A stretch of 9,984 bases of DNA from contig JADHTP010000097.1 in the NCBI GenBank assembly GCA_016784945.1, positions 1 through 9,984 on the forward strand, in the 5' to 3' direction. Source of the DNA: Deltaproteobacteria bacterium. Lineage in GTDB: Bacteria; Myxococcota_A; UBA9042; DTJE01. Position numbers and translations under genes: made by a program. The notes under the pieces were generated by a model. The model had not been told where the DNA came from. It saw only the letters and a list, made by a program, of their open reading frames with translations, and searched no databases. Of this stretch, positions 1 to 7,270 are shown piece after piece (within the stretch, counting starts at the first letter, position 1; each line of letters opens with the position of its first letter).

Positions 1-1
1 C

Positions 2-703
2 GTGGAACTCTGTGCCGAAAAGGTCAAGGCCCTGAGGGTGGGTCAGGACCTGGACCACGAGGTGGACGTGGGACCCGTGGCCAACGAGGAGCAGTTGGAA
101 ACCGTGGAGGCCCACGTGCGGGACGCCCTGGAGAAGGGCGCGCGGATCGTGTCCGGAGGCAAACGGGTGCCGGGCCAGCAGGGCTATTTCTGGGAACCCA
201 CCATCCTGGTGGACGTGAACCACTCCATGGCCTGCATGACGGAAGAAACCTTCGGGCCCACGCTTCCCATCATGCCCTTCGACTCGGAAGACGAGGCCGT
301 CACCCTGGCCAACGATTCCATCTTCGGACTGACGGCCTCGGTATGGACCAAGGACGCGGCCCGCGGCGATGACCTGGCCAAACGGATCCAGGCGGGAACC
401 GTGACCGTGAACGACCACGTCTATACCTACGGCATCTGCGAAACGCCGTGGCAGGGAGTCAAGGAATCCGGCATCGGCCGCTCCCATTCGGACGCAGGCC
501 TCATGGAGATGGTGTTCCCCAAGCACATCAACACGGACCACTCGCTGCCTTTCCTGAAACGCCGCATGTGGTGGTTCCCCTATTCCAGGCCGGCCTACGA
601 AGTCCAGAAGCTGGCGTTCCGCGCCTTCGTGCAGGCCAAGGCCCTGCCCAAGTTCCTGCTGTCCGTCCTGTCCAAGGGCGAATACAGAAAAACCCTCTAC
701 TGA
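2..703 (+). CDS. Aldehyde dehydrogenase family protein, C-terminal part (5' truncated by window)
   Basis: This is the last 233 residues of an NAD(P)-dependent aldehyde dehydrogenase, which oxidises an aldehyde to the carboxylate; the exact substrate cannot be told. The frame is open to the window edge, so the GTG at position 2 is probably internal. Visible family signatures are the EETFGP motif (window residues 81-86), which carries the conserved cofactor-binding glutamate, followed by the usual FDSEDEAVTLAND / FGLTASVWT stretch and the C-terminal GVKESGIGR motif (about 152-160). The catalytic cysteine and Rossmann-type NAD-binding half lie upstream and cannot be inspected. After the core comes a tail of about 50 residues with a WWFPYS segment and alternating hydrophobic and basic residues (about 185-225); this could be a membrane-associating or oligomerisation tail, which is inference. 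The gene ends 88 bp before rel on the same strand. Family assignment is firm; subfamily is open. Confidence 0.9.
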   Translation: MELCAEKVKALRVGQDLDHEVDVGPVANEEQLETVEAHVRDALEKGARIVSGGKRVPGQQGYFWEPTILVDVNHSMACMTEETFGPTLPIMPFDSEDEAVTLANDSIFGLTASVWTKDAARGDDLAKRIQAGTVTVNDHVYTYGICETPWQGVKESGIGRSHSDAGLMEMVFPKHINTDHSLPFLKRRMWWFPYSRPAYEVQKLAFRAFVQAKALPKFLLSVLSKGEYRKTLY

Positions 704-791
704 GCCTCACGGTCAGCCTCCGGGACGAAGTCACCAACTTGGACCTGAACCGGCGATACCGTAACCTATCCTGAAGGGTGCAAGGACCAGC

Positions 792-2945
792 ATGTACGCC
801 ATCGAAGACGTGGTTCAAAAAATCCAGTCCTACATGCCGGACGCCGACACGGAACTCGTGCTGCGCGCGCACGAGTACGCCCACAAGGCTCATGACGGTC
901 AGAAACGGCTCTCCGGCATCCCTTTCATCCAGCACCCCATTGCCGTGGCGGACCTGGTGGCCACCCTGAAACTGGACGTACCCAGCATCTGCGCCGCCCT
1001 GCTCCACGACGTGCGGGAAGACAGCCCGGATCGGACCGAAGACCTTGAGGAGCATTTCGGCCGCGAGATCGCCCTGGTGGTGGAGGGCGTCACCAAGCTC
1101 AAGAAGTACCAGTTCACCTCCATGAAGGAGCGGCAGGCCGAAAACTTCAAGAAGATGCTCGTGGCCATGTCCAAGGACATCCGCGTGCTCCTTGTCAAGT
1201 TGTGCGACCGCCTCAACAACATGCGGGAACTGGAGTTCCACGAGGAGGCCAAGCAGCGCATCATCGCCCGGGAGACCTTGCGCATCTACGCGCCGCTGGC
1301 CGAGCGGCTGGGTATTGCCTGGATCCGGTCCGAACTGGAGGACCTGTCCTTCAGGTACCAGTGGCCACAGGAGTACGCCAGTCTCAAGAAACGGGCGGAG
1401 GACCGGCTCAAGGAGCGTTCCGACTTCATCCGGGACGTGGTGGACAACGTCACATCCATGCTGGAAACAGAAGGACTCACCGGTTTCGAGGTAACGGGGC
1501 GGCCCAAGAACCTCCTGGGCATCTTCCGGAAGATGCGGGTGCAGGAAATCGACCTGGACCACGTCTATGACTTCGTGGCCTTCCGGGTCATGGTCCAGGA
1601 GGTGGTGGACTGCTGGCAGGTGCTGGGCTTCATCCACAACCGATGGACGCCCATCCCGGCACGATTCAAGGACTTCATCAACGTGCCCAAGCCCAACGGT
1701 TATCGCTCGCTGCACACCACCGTCTTCGGGGCGGGCGGCGAGCCCATGGAGATCCAGATACGGACCTGGGAGATGCACCGCGTGGCCGAATCCGGGATCG
1801 CGGCCCACTGGAAATACAAGGAAGGCGGAGGCGTCCTGCTCAAGGACCAGGAGAAGTTCAACTGGCTGAAGCAGCTCATCGAGTGGGCCCAGGAGGTGCG
1901 GAACCCGCACCAGTTCATCGAAACGGTCCACGACAGCCTCTTCACCGACGAGATCTTCGTGTTCACGCCAAAGGGCGAATTGAAGGTGCTGCCCAAGGGG
2001 GCGACCCCCGTGGACTTCGCCTACGAGATCCACTCCGAGGTAGGACACGCCTGCACTGGGGCGCGGGTCAACCAGCGCCTGGTCCCCCTGACCACCCACC
2101 TGCGTTCCGGGGACATGATCGAGATCGTCACGTCCAAGCACGGGCGGCCCAGGCGCGACTGGCTCTCTTTCGTGGTCACGGCCCGTTCGCAGACCAGGAT
2201 CCGCAGCTTCTTCCAGGCCGAAGAAAAAGCCCATGCCATGGATATCGGCCGGCAGGTCCTGGACAAGGAGTTCAAGAGAAAGGGCCTGAACCTCAAGAAG
2301 ATCTTCAACGGCGGGGCTGACCAGAAGCGCCTGCTCGACAAGTTCCGCCTGTCCTCGCCGGAGGAGTTGTACCGCGACGTGGGCACGGAGAAAGTCCAGC
2401 ACGCCGACGTGGTGTCCTTTTTCCTGCCCGAACAGAAGGAAGAAGAGCCCGAGCCGCTGCGGGAACCGAGCAAACTGCGGGAGTTCTTCAAGCGCCGGCC
2501 AAAGGGGATTGCTGTGGACGGCGTGGAGGACATGCTCCTGCACCTGGCCCGCTGCTGCAATCCCATCCCCGGCGACGAAATCGTGGCCTTCGTCACCCGG
2601 GGCCGCGGCGTCACCATCCACTCCCGCAAGTGCGCCTCGATCAAAAGCGCCGACGAAGAACGGCTCCTGTCGGCCCACTGGACCAAGGGCCTTGAAGGCC
2701 TGTACGACGTGCCCGTTTCGGCCCGCTGCGTGGACGAACCCGGCGTGCTGGCCCGGGTGACCAAGGAAATCGGAGACCGGAAGGCGAACATCGCTTCCAT
2801 CATGACCCGCTCCCTGGGAGACCACCTGGTGGAGGTCCGCATGGTCATCCAGGTAGAGGACCAGTCCAAGCTGGACAACATCGTGAGGTCCCTGGGTCGG
2901 GTGAAGGGCGTGGTCCGCGTGAATCGCCTGCGGCAGGCGGAATAG
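792..2945 (+). CDS. rel: Bifunctional (p)ppGpp synthetase/hydrolase, RelA/SpoT (Rel) family
   Basis: This 717-residue protein has the full length of long RSH enzymes, which make (p)ppGpp from ATP plus GTP/GDP and hydrolyse it again. Domains in order: HD hydrolase (about 25-180), with metal-ligand candidates H48, H72-D73 and D139 and the HDxxED motif HDVRED (72-77); synthetase (about 235-345), starting GRPK (236-239) and containing Y304 and the E320 of MEIQIRT; TGS (about 387-450); a zinc-binding/RIS region with CC at 588-589, H610 and C614; and a C-terminal ACT domain (about 637-714). The synthetase loop reads RFKD (291-294), the RxKD signature of bifunctional enzymes rather than the ExDD of synthetase-only RelA. 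The usual DRLHNMR motif is DRLNNMR here (139-145). The ATG at 792 is preceded by AAGGA (782-786). A weak promoter-like pair, TTGGAC (739-744) and TAACCT (762-767), lies in the short gap upstream, so rel may have its own promoter. Chain and domain order look intact. Confidence 0.96.
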   Translation: MYAIEDVVQKIQSYMPDADTELVLRAHEYAHKAHDGQKRLSGIPFIQHPIAVADLVATLKLDVPSICAALLHDVREDSPDRTEDLEEHFGREIALVVEGVTKLKKYQFTSMKERQAENFKKMLVAMSKDIRVLLVKLCDRLNNMRELEFHEEAKQRIIARETLRIYAPLAERLGIAWIRSELEDLSFRYQWPQEYASLKKRAEDRLKERSDFIRDVVDNVTSMLETEGLTGFEVTGRPKNLLGIFRKMRVQEIDLDHVYDFVAFRVMVQEVVDCWQVLGFIHNRWTPIPARFKDFINVPKPNGYRSLHTTVFGAGGEPMEIQIRTWEMHRVAESGIAAHWKYKEGGGVLLKDQEKFNWLKQLIEWAQEVRNPHQFIETVHDSLFTDEIFVFTPKGELKVLPKGATPVDFAYEIHSEVGHACTGARVNQRLVPLTTHLRSGDMIEIVTSKHGRPRRDWLSFVVTARSQTRIRSFFQAEEKAHAMDIGRQVLDKEFKRKGLNLKKIFNGGADQKRLLDKFRLSSPEELYRDVGTEKVQHADVVSFFLPEQKEEEPEPLREPSKLREFFKRRPKGIAVDGVEDMLLHLARCCNPIPGDEIVAFVTRGRGVTIHSRKCASIKSADEERLLSAHWTKGLEGLYDVPVSARCVDEPGVLARVTKEIGDRKANIASIMTRSLGDHLVEVRMVIQVEDQSKLDNIVRSLGRVKGVVRVNRLRQAE

Positions 2946-2997
2946 TGGACGCGGCTGAGCCCCACGGGAACCGGTAGCACCGCCGGCGGCATCCGGG

Positions 2998-3003
2998 TAC
3001 AAT
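2998..3003 (+). promoter_or_regulatory. Candidate -10 box for the repeat lipoprotein gene
   Basis: The hexamer TACAAT matches the sigma70 -10 consensus at five of six positions and sits about 30 bp before the chosen start codon. No convincing -35 hexamer is found 16-18 bp upstream. A 10-bp palindrome, CCGCCGGCGG, occupies 2980-2989 between the rel stop and this box and could be an operator or simply GC-rich chance. The call rests on one hexamer. Confidence 0.3.
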
Positions 3004-3033
3004 TCCCACGGAACACGGAGTGTGGTGACAGGC

Positions 3034-5709
3034 ATGAAATACAGGGCAATGGTGTGGATTCTGACGATGGTCCTCTTCCTGGGCTGCGGGGGAAGCGGCA
3101 GCGGGGACGACACGGCTGGGTTCGATCAGGGGCCTGTTGACCTGGGACCCACCGACGGATCCGGCGAGGACGGCGGTCTGCGGGGGGATGACGGAGGGGA
3201 CATCGACCCGGAAACGGACAATTCCACCAAAGATCCGGGCCATGAAGTGGATGCCCCCCCCGACCTCGACGTTGTGGACCCGGGCGCCGGGGATTTGGAT
3301 CCCGGTGACGTGTGCGACACCGACCCCTGCCACCCGTGCCCTGACGACGGGCTGACCTGCACCGAGACCCACAAGGACGATGCCGGTGACTGTGTCACCA
3401 CCCTTCTGCCCGACTTCTGCCTGGTGGACGGGTTGTGCTGGTTCACCCTACAGCCGTCTTTGGACCAGTCCTGCCTCTTCTGCGTGCCTTCCGTGGACGC
3501 CTACGGCTTTTCGCCCCACGAGGGGCTGCCCTGCGACGACGGGGAACCGTGCACCGCGGGCGACGCCTGTGGACCCACGGGCGAGTGCGTACCAGGCGGC
3601 CCCACTGACTGCAACGACGACAACATATGTACCTTTGACCAGTGCGTGCCCGGAACGGGATGCGAGCATGCGCCTCTCGACAGCACCTGCGACGACAACG
3701 ACGCCTGCACCTACCAGGACCAGTGCAAGAACGGGCAGTGTGTGGGCTTGAAGCTTCCCTGCGCCGACACGAACCCCTGCACCGACGACCAGTGCGACCC
3801 GGTCACCGGTTGCGGATTCCTGTTCAACCAGGCCCCGTGCGACGACGGAAACCAGTGCACCACGGAGGACCAGTGCAACCAGGGCCAGTGCGTGGGCCAG
3901 GACCTGGACTGCGACGACAACGATCCCTGCACCAATGACTCCTGCAACCCGGACTTCGGTTGCCTGAACCTGCCCCACTTCGGGTCCTGCGACGATGGCA
4001 ACCAGTGCACCGTCAACGACTATTGCGACGGGAGCCACCAGTGCGTGGGTTACCCCGTGGAATGCAACGACGGCAATCTTTGCACCAACGATTCCTGCGG
4101 GGCGGACACGGGGTGCGTGTTCGATCCGAACTCCAAGACGTGCGACGACGGCGACCCCTGCACCGTGGCTGACGGCTGCGTGGACGGCTGGTGCCAGGGC
4201 AAGTCCAAGGACTGCGAGGACGGAAACCTCTGCACCATCGACAACTGCGACAACTTCGGGTGCCACCATCAGCCCACGGCAGGGGTATGCGACGACAAGA
4301 ACGCCTGCACCACGGGGGACGACTGCGGCACCGGGAGCTGCCTGGGTGTTCCCGTGGACTGCAACGACCACAGCGCCTGCACCACGGACGACTGCCTGCC
4401 CGCCACGGGCTGCGTCTACACCCCGATTCCCGGACTGTGCGATGACGGCGATCCCTGCACCGTGGGCGATCACTGCGAGGACGGCCAGTGCCTGGGCGGG
4501 GCCAAGGACTGCACGGACGACGATCCCTGCACCACCGACACCTGCGACGACGTCGGCGTGTGCCTGCACGAACCCCACTCGGACGCCTGCGAGGATGGCG
4601 ACCTGTGTACCGTGAACGAGCAATGCCTGGCCGGCGACTGCCTGGGGGTGGCCAAGGACTGCGACGACGACAGCGTGTGCACCATCGACGCCTGCAATCC
4701 CGCCTGGGGTTGCGTGTACACGGCCACGCCGGGCGATTGTGACGATCAATCAGTGTGCACGGTCAACGACGTGTGCAACGACGGAACCTGTGTCGGCACC
4801 TCCATCCTCTGTGACGACGACAACCTCTGCACCCACAACCACTGCGATCCCGTGAACGGATGCTGGTTCGAACCCTTCGCCGGCCCCTGCGATGATGGGA
4901 ACCTCTGCACCGTGGCGGACGAGTGCCAGGACGGATTGTGCGGCGGGGACTCCCTTTTCGCAGACCCGGTCAGCAAGGCGGCCACCCTGTCCTTTGGTGT
5001 GTCCGGTAATCCCGGCCAGGGACTGAACGTGGACGGCATGATGGACACCTGCCAGCCTACTGGGTCCTGCGTCCAGGGTATCGACAATGCCCTGGCCACC
5101 CTGGCATGGATCTTCAATCCCGAGTTGACCGGCGCAGTGGCCGAGGGGAGGTTCGCCCTGATCCTGGAGCACGAGGGACTGGATCTAGCGGGCCAGGACT
5201 ACGACATGAACGTCTTCTATGGTGAACTGTCCGAGCCGGGCTCCTGCGACGCCGCCGCATCGGGGTGCAACTACGACGTGTACCCGGCCACCATTTCAGG
5301 GACCTGCGGGGCCCTGTGGGGATTCGGTAACGCACGGATCCAGGGGACCATCCTCACCGCGGGCGGTTCCGAATACCAGACTCCCGTGTTCCTTGTGTTC
5401 GGCGACCTGCGCATCGAGTTGACCCTGAAGAGGGCGACAATGGAAGCCACTGTCTCCCTGTCCGGGGGGACCCTGAGCGCGGGACAGGGGGTGCTGGCCG
5501 GAGCCGTGGATCGACAGGCCATGGTGGACGGCGTGGGCGGTGCGCCGGCGGAACTCTTTCCCCCGCCCTACACCAAGGACATCCTGCTCCAGTACCTGGA
5601 CATCTACCTTGTGCCCGATCAGGACGTGGACGGCGATGGAACCCCGGAATCCCTGTCCGTGGGCATGCCCTTCACCCTCGTAACGGGACACGCCGTGGCA
5701 CCGCTTTAG
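3034..5709 (+). CDS. Secreted lipoprotein with 19 alternating cysteine-rich CTDC-type repeats
   Basis: This 891-residue protein starts with a lipoprotein-type signal (MKYRAMVWILTMVLFLGC, predicted lipidated Cys18). Next come a low-complexity Asp/Gly/Pro linker (about 19-93), a cysteine-containing preamble (94-166), and 19 tandem repeats (about 167-636) of four Cys each. Odd units have the form CDDGxxCTxxDxCxxGxC and even units CxDxxxCTxDxCxxxxGC, strictly alternating as nine pairs plus one final odd unit. The repeats resemble the Dictyostelium CTDC repeat family, also seen in surface proteins of deltaproteobacteria. The final 255 residues form a non-repetitive domain I do not recognise, ending near a DQDVDGDG motif (862-869) that looks like an acidic Ca2+-binding loop. 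All Cys-rich parts should lie outside the cytoplasm with disulfides; adhesion or a structural surface role is inference. In-frame GTG codons at 3022 and 3025 are alternative starts. CGGAG (3016-3020) is closer to them, but the ATG gives the more typical signal peptide. Confidence 0.88.
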   Translation: MKYRAMVWILTMVLFLGCGGSGSGDDTAGFDQGPVDLGPTDGSGEDGGLRGDDGGDIDPETDNSTKDPGHEVDAPPDLDVVDPGAGDLDPGDVCDTDPCHPCPDDGLTCTETHKDDAGDCVTTLLPDFCLVDGLCWFTLQPSLDQSCLFCVPSVDAYGFSPHEGLPCDDGEPCTAGDACGPTGECVPGGPTDCNDDNICTFDQCVPGTGCEHAPLDSTCDDNDACTYQDQCKNGQCVGLKLPCADTNPCTDDQCDPVTGCGFLFNQAPCDDGNQCTTEDQCNQGQCVGQDLDCDDNDPCTNDSCNPDFGCLNLPHFGSCDDGNQCTVNDYCDGSHQCVGYPVECNDGNLCTNDSCGADTGCVFDPNSKTCDDGDPCTVADGCVDGWCQGKSKDCEDGNLCTIDNCDNFGCHHQPTAGVCDDKNACTTGDDCGTGSCLGVPVDCNDHSACTTDDCLPATGCVYTPIPGLCDDGDPCTVGDHCEDGQCLGGAKDCTDDDPCTTDTCDDVGVCLHEPHSDACEDGDLCTVNEQCLAGDCLGVAKDCDDDSVCTIDACNPAWGCVYTATPGDCDDQSVCTVNDVCNDGTCVGTSILCDDDNLCTHNHCDPVNGCWFEPFAGPCDDGNLCTVADECQDGLCGGDSLFADPVSKAATLSFGVSGNPGQGLNVDGMMDTCQPTGSCVQGIDNALATLAWIFNPELTGAVAEGRFALILEHEGLDLAGQDYDMNVFYGELSEPGSCDAAASGCNYDVYPATISGTCGALWGFGNARIQGTILTAGGSEYQTPVFLVFGDLRIELTLKRATMEATVSLSGGTLSAGQGVLAGAVDRQAMVDGVGGAPAELFPPPYTKDILLQYLDIYLVPDQDVDGDGTPESLSVGMPFTLVTGHAVAPL
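3532..4941 (+). repeat. Array coding for 19 alternating Cys-rich units
   Basis: The region codes for a two-unit period of about 49-51 residues. The A unit has five residues between the second and third Cys (CTxxDxC) and the B unit has four (CTxDxC). Most A units end CxG plus a short linker, and B units end GC plus an aromatic/Pro-containing linker. Unit boundaries are marked by a Cys followed by mostly Asp residues. At DNA level the copies have diverged, so this is an old array, not a recent slippage expansion. Confidence 0.9.
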
Positions 5710-5802
5710 TCTTCTGGCGGCGAGCATGAGCGGCAAGCGCAGCCTGCCCGTTCCATGCGAGCGCGCCGACACGGCGGATCCCCCGACCGGTGGCGGCGGG
5801 GC

Positions 5803-5831
5803 TTGACAAGCCTGGGACCCGGTGGCAATAT
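5803..5831 (+). promoter_or_regulatory. Sigma70-type promoter for the small secreted protein
   Basis: A perfect -35 TTGACA (5803-5808) is followed after 17 bp by CAATAT (5826-5831), which keeps three of the six -10 consensus bases. Spacing and orientation fit the gene at 5889, leaving a 5' leader of about 50 nt. This is the best promoter match in the window. Confidence 0.55.
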
Positions 5832-5888
5832 CCGCGCCCGGCTGCGGGTCCCTTGACCCGCTTGACCATTCTCTATGGCGAGGTCTCC

Positions 5889-6149
5889 ATGAGACTTCCG
5901 GTCCTGACGGCCATCTTCGCGATCCTCCTGTTGACCACTCCCAGCCTGTACGCGAGATTACCCGCCGGCGTGGATTTCGGTGTGTACTGCGTCAACGGGA
6001 AGATCGCCCTGGACCAACGGTGCATCGAGGAACTCAAGACCAGAAACGGCGACGATGTCTGTCGCCTGAACCAGGACCTCACCGAATACGGCGCGGTGTC
6101 CAAGGTGGAACAGCTCGGCGGCATCGGGGCCAGCTGCGCCTGCCCCTGA
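5889..6149 (+). CDS. Small secreted cysteine-containing protein, unrecognised
   Basis: This 86-residue protein has an N-terminal signal peptide (MRLPVLTAIFAILLLTTPSL, likely cleaved after SLYA at residue 22), giving a mature chain of about 64 residues. The mature part contains five cysteines, in the contexts VYC, QRC, DVC and a terminal SCACP. An odd number of Cys suggests two disulfides plus a free or intermolecular thiol, which is inference. The ATG at 5889 is chosen over an upstream in-frame ATG at 5790 for three reasons: it has a good ribosome site GGCGAGG (5877-5883), it starts exactly at the signal peptide, and the promoter at 5803-5831 lies downstream of the longer start. The stop codon directly abuts an inverted-repeat element at 6150. 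I recognise no family and give no function. Confidence 0.62.
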   Translation: MRLPVLTAIFAILLLTTPSLYARLPAGVDFGVYCVNGKIALDQRCIEELKTRNGDDVCRLNQDLTEYGAVSKVEQLGGIGASCACP

Positions 6150-6328
6150 GAGCCTGTCGCCCATAGACCTTCTACTGCGGTTCCGTTTGCATCCCGGCAT
6201 ACATCGTCGCTTCCCCCGAACCGTCCTCGACGTAGGGCAGGACTACGCCTGCGGCGTTTCGGGGCCCCCGCTCCTTGCCTGCCGGGCGCATCCGAAACCT
6301 CGTCACGAACGCAATGTGCGACAGGCTC
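6150..6328. repeat. MITE-like element of 179 bp with terminal inverted repeats
   Basis: The left end GAGCCTGTCGCCCAT (6150-6164) and the inverted right end (6328-6314) match at 14 of 15 positions, with 11 perfect at the outer edge. The left end begins at the first base after the stop codon of the small secreted protein gene. No clear target-site duplication is visible. On the minus strand an open frame runs from before the right end to a TAG at 6174-6172; from the ATG at 6291 it would give 39 residues (starting MRPAGKERGP), but no ribosome site is seen and it is not called as a gene. The inverted ends and size suit a non-autonomous mobile element or a dispersed intergenic repeat. Mobility is inference because only one copy is in the window. 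Confidence 0.55.
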
Positions 6329-6382
6329 CAGAAGAAACCCTATTGCCGCATTCCTGTGCAGTCTGACGTTAAGAAAGCCATG

Positions 6383-6569
6383 CCTGCTATTTTCAAGACG
6401 TTCTGTCGCGAGGCGCCGGATCACGTGGCGAAGGCGAAGCCGGTGCATGACGCACCCCCACAGCAAGTTCCGAAGGCCTACTGGAGGTAAGTCGAGGAAC
6501 TGGCGAGGAGGTACGTCTTGCATCGCCCGTGAGCTGACGTCGCAGTAGGGACGTCTTGAAAAAAGCAGG
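6383..6569. repeat. Second inverted-repeat-bounded element, 187 bp
   Basis: The left end CCTGCTATTTTCAAGACGT (6383-6401) and the reverse complement of the right end (6551-6569) match at 18 of 19 positions. The right end stops two bases short of the stop codon of the convergent PEGA gene. The ends differ from those of the 6150-6328 element, so this is a separate unit, with 54 bp between them. The A-rich right end reads as a T-run on the minus strand (CCTGCTTTTTTC), so it may also help to end transcription of the PEGA operon. No transposase is encoded within. Whether it moves, folds as RNA or acts only as a repeat cannot be told. Confidence 0.55.
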
Positions 6570-6571
6570 GC

Positions 6572-7270
6572 TTAAGGCAGAACGATCACGGCATCCTGGT
6601 GCGCCGGCTCGGGCCCCTTGCGGGTGAGCAGCACCGAGGGAATGACCACGCCGGCGGCCACGGTGGCCAGCACGGTCCAGAACCACCACTTCTTGTGGAT
6701 GGGCCCGCCGCCCGCCGCCTTCTGAACCTCGGCCACGGGCAGCAGGGTCACGTCGAGATCGGTGGCCCGTCCCGTCCTCACGGCGGCCCTTCGGATCTCC
6801 TCCACGTAGCCCGGCTTGGTCAGGCGAACCACGTGTTCGCCAATGGAAAGATCGACCTCCAGCGGAGCAAAGCCCAGAACCTTGCCGTCCACCTGGACCT
6901 CCACTGGCGAAGGGACCGCGCTCACCCGGAGCTTCCCGGAATAGAGCACCAGATCCACTTCCAGTTCGGTCACCTCTCCGGCTTCCACGTCGAAGACCTC
7001 GGAGAAAGGCAGGTAGCCTTCCCGGGCTACGCGGATGGTATGGGGCCCCGCGGGAAGCTCCATGGGCCCGGTGGGCGTCATGCCTTCACGGACCGAAGAC
7101 AGGCCTTCGTCGATCACGAACCGCGCCCCTTCGATGCCGCAGATGATTTCCAGTACGCCCGTGATCGGCGCCTTGGCGCGGCGGGGACGGGCCAGGGCCG
7201 CCCCCGGGGCCAGAAGGCCCAGGGTGAAACAACACAGGGTCAGCCAGGAAAAGGCTCGCAGTCTCTTCAC
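6572..7270 (-). CDS. Tandem PEGA-domain protein with signal peptide and C-terminal membrane segment
   Basis: This 232-residue protein starts with a signal peptide (about 1-28, ending GAALA). It carries two PEGA-type beta-sandwich repeats: the first at about 38-107, with LPAGPHTIRVAREGYLPF, and the second at about 113-177, with VDGKVLGFAPLEVDL and GEHVVRLTKPGY. A membrane helix follows at about 195-215 (WWFWTVLATVAAGVVIPSVLL), flanked by KK and RK, then a short tail. PEGA repeats are known from surface-layer and envelope proteins and as extracytoplasmic parts of many deltaproteobacterial proteins; binding to an envelope polymer is inference. The start is GTG at 7270, which overlaps the stop of the upstream lipoprotein gene as GTGA, indicating translational coupling. 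The stop is at 6572-6574, beside the 6383-6569 element. Confidence 0.82.
   Translation of the reverse strand: MKRLRAFSWLTLCCFTLGLLAPGAALARPRRAKAPITGVLEIICGIEGARFVIDEGLSSVREGMTPTGPMELPAGPHTIRVAREGYLPFSEVFDVEAGEVTELEVDLVLYSGKLRVSAVPSPVEVQVDGKVLGFAPLEVDLSIGEHVVRLTKPGYVEEIRRAAVRTGRATDLDVTLLPVAEVQKAAGGGPIHKKWWFWTVLATVAAGVVIPSVLLTRKGPEPAHQDAVIVLP

Noticed and set aside
528..3113. An 861-codon open frame on the minus strand opposite rel
   Set aside because: It lies exactly antisense to the clear Rel coding region, has low-complexity His/Asp/Val-rich composition typical of the reverse of GC-rich codons, and shows no domain.
3448..4749. A 433-codon minus-strand open frame with apparent repeats
   Set aside because: Its periodicity is only the mirror of the Cys-repeat array on the plus strand; it has no ribosome site or recognisable domain.
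6275..6490. A 71-codon plus-strand frame spanning the two inverted-repeat elements
   Set aside because: No ribosome site, no promoter and no recognisable features; it crosses the boundary of both elements, so it is probably chance.
5873..6523. A 216-codon minus-strand frame opposite the small secreted protein
   Set aside because: It runs antisense through a gene with signal peptide, ribosome site and promoter and then through both repeat elements, and is very Arg-rich.
6150..6569. Integron attC sites or cassette array
   Set aside because: A GTTAAGA-like core occurs at 6368-6374, but no paired core sites with the attC layout and no integrase were found.
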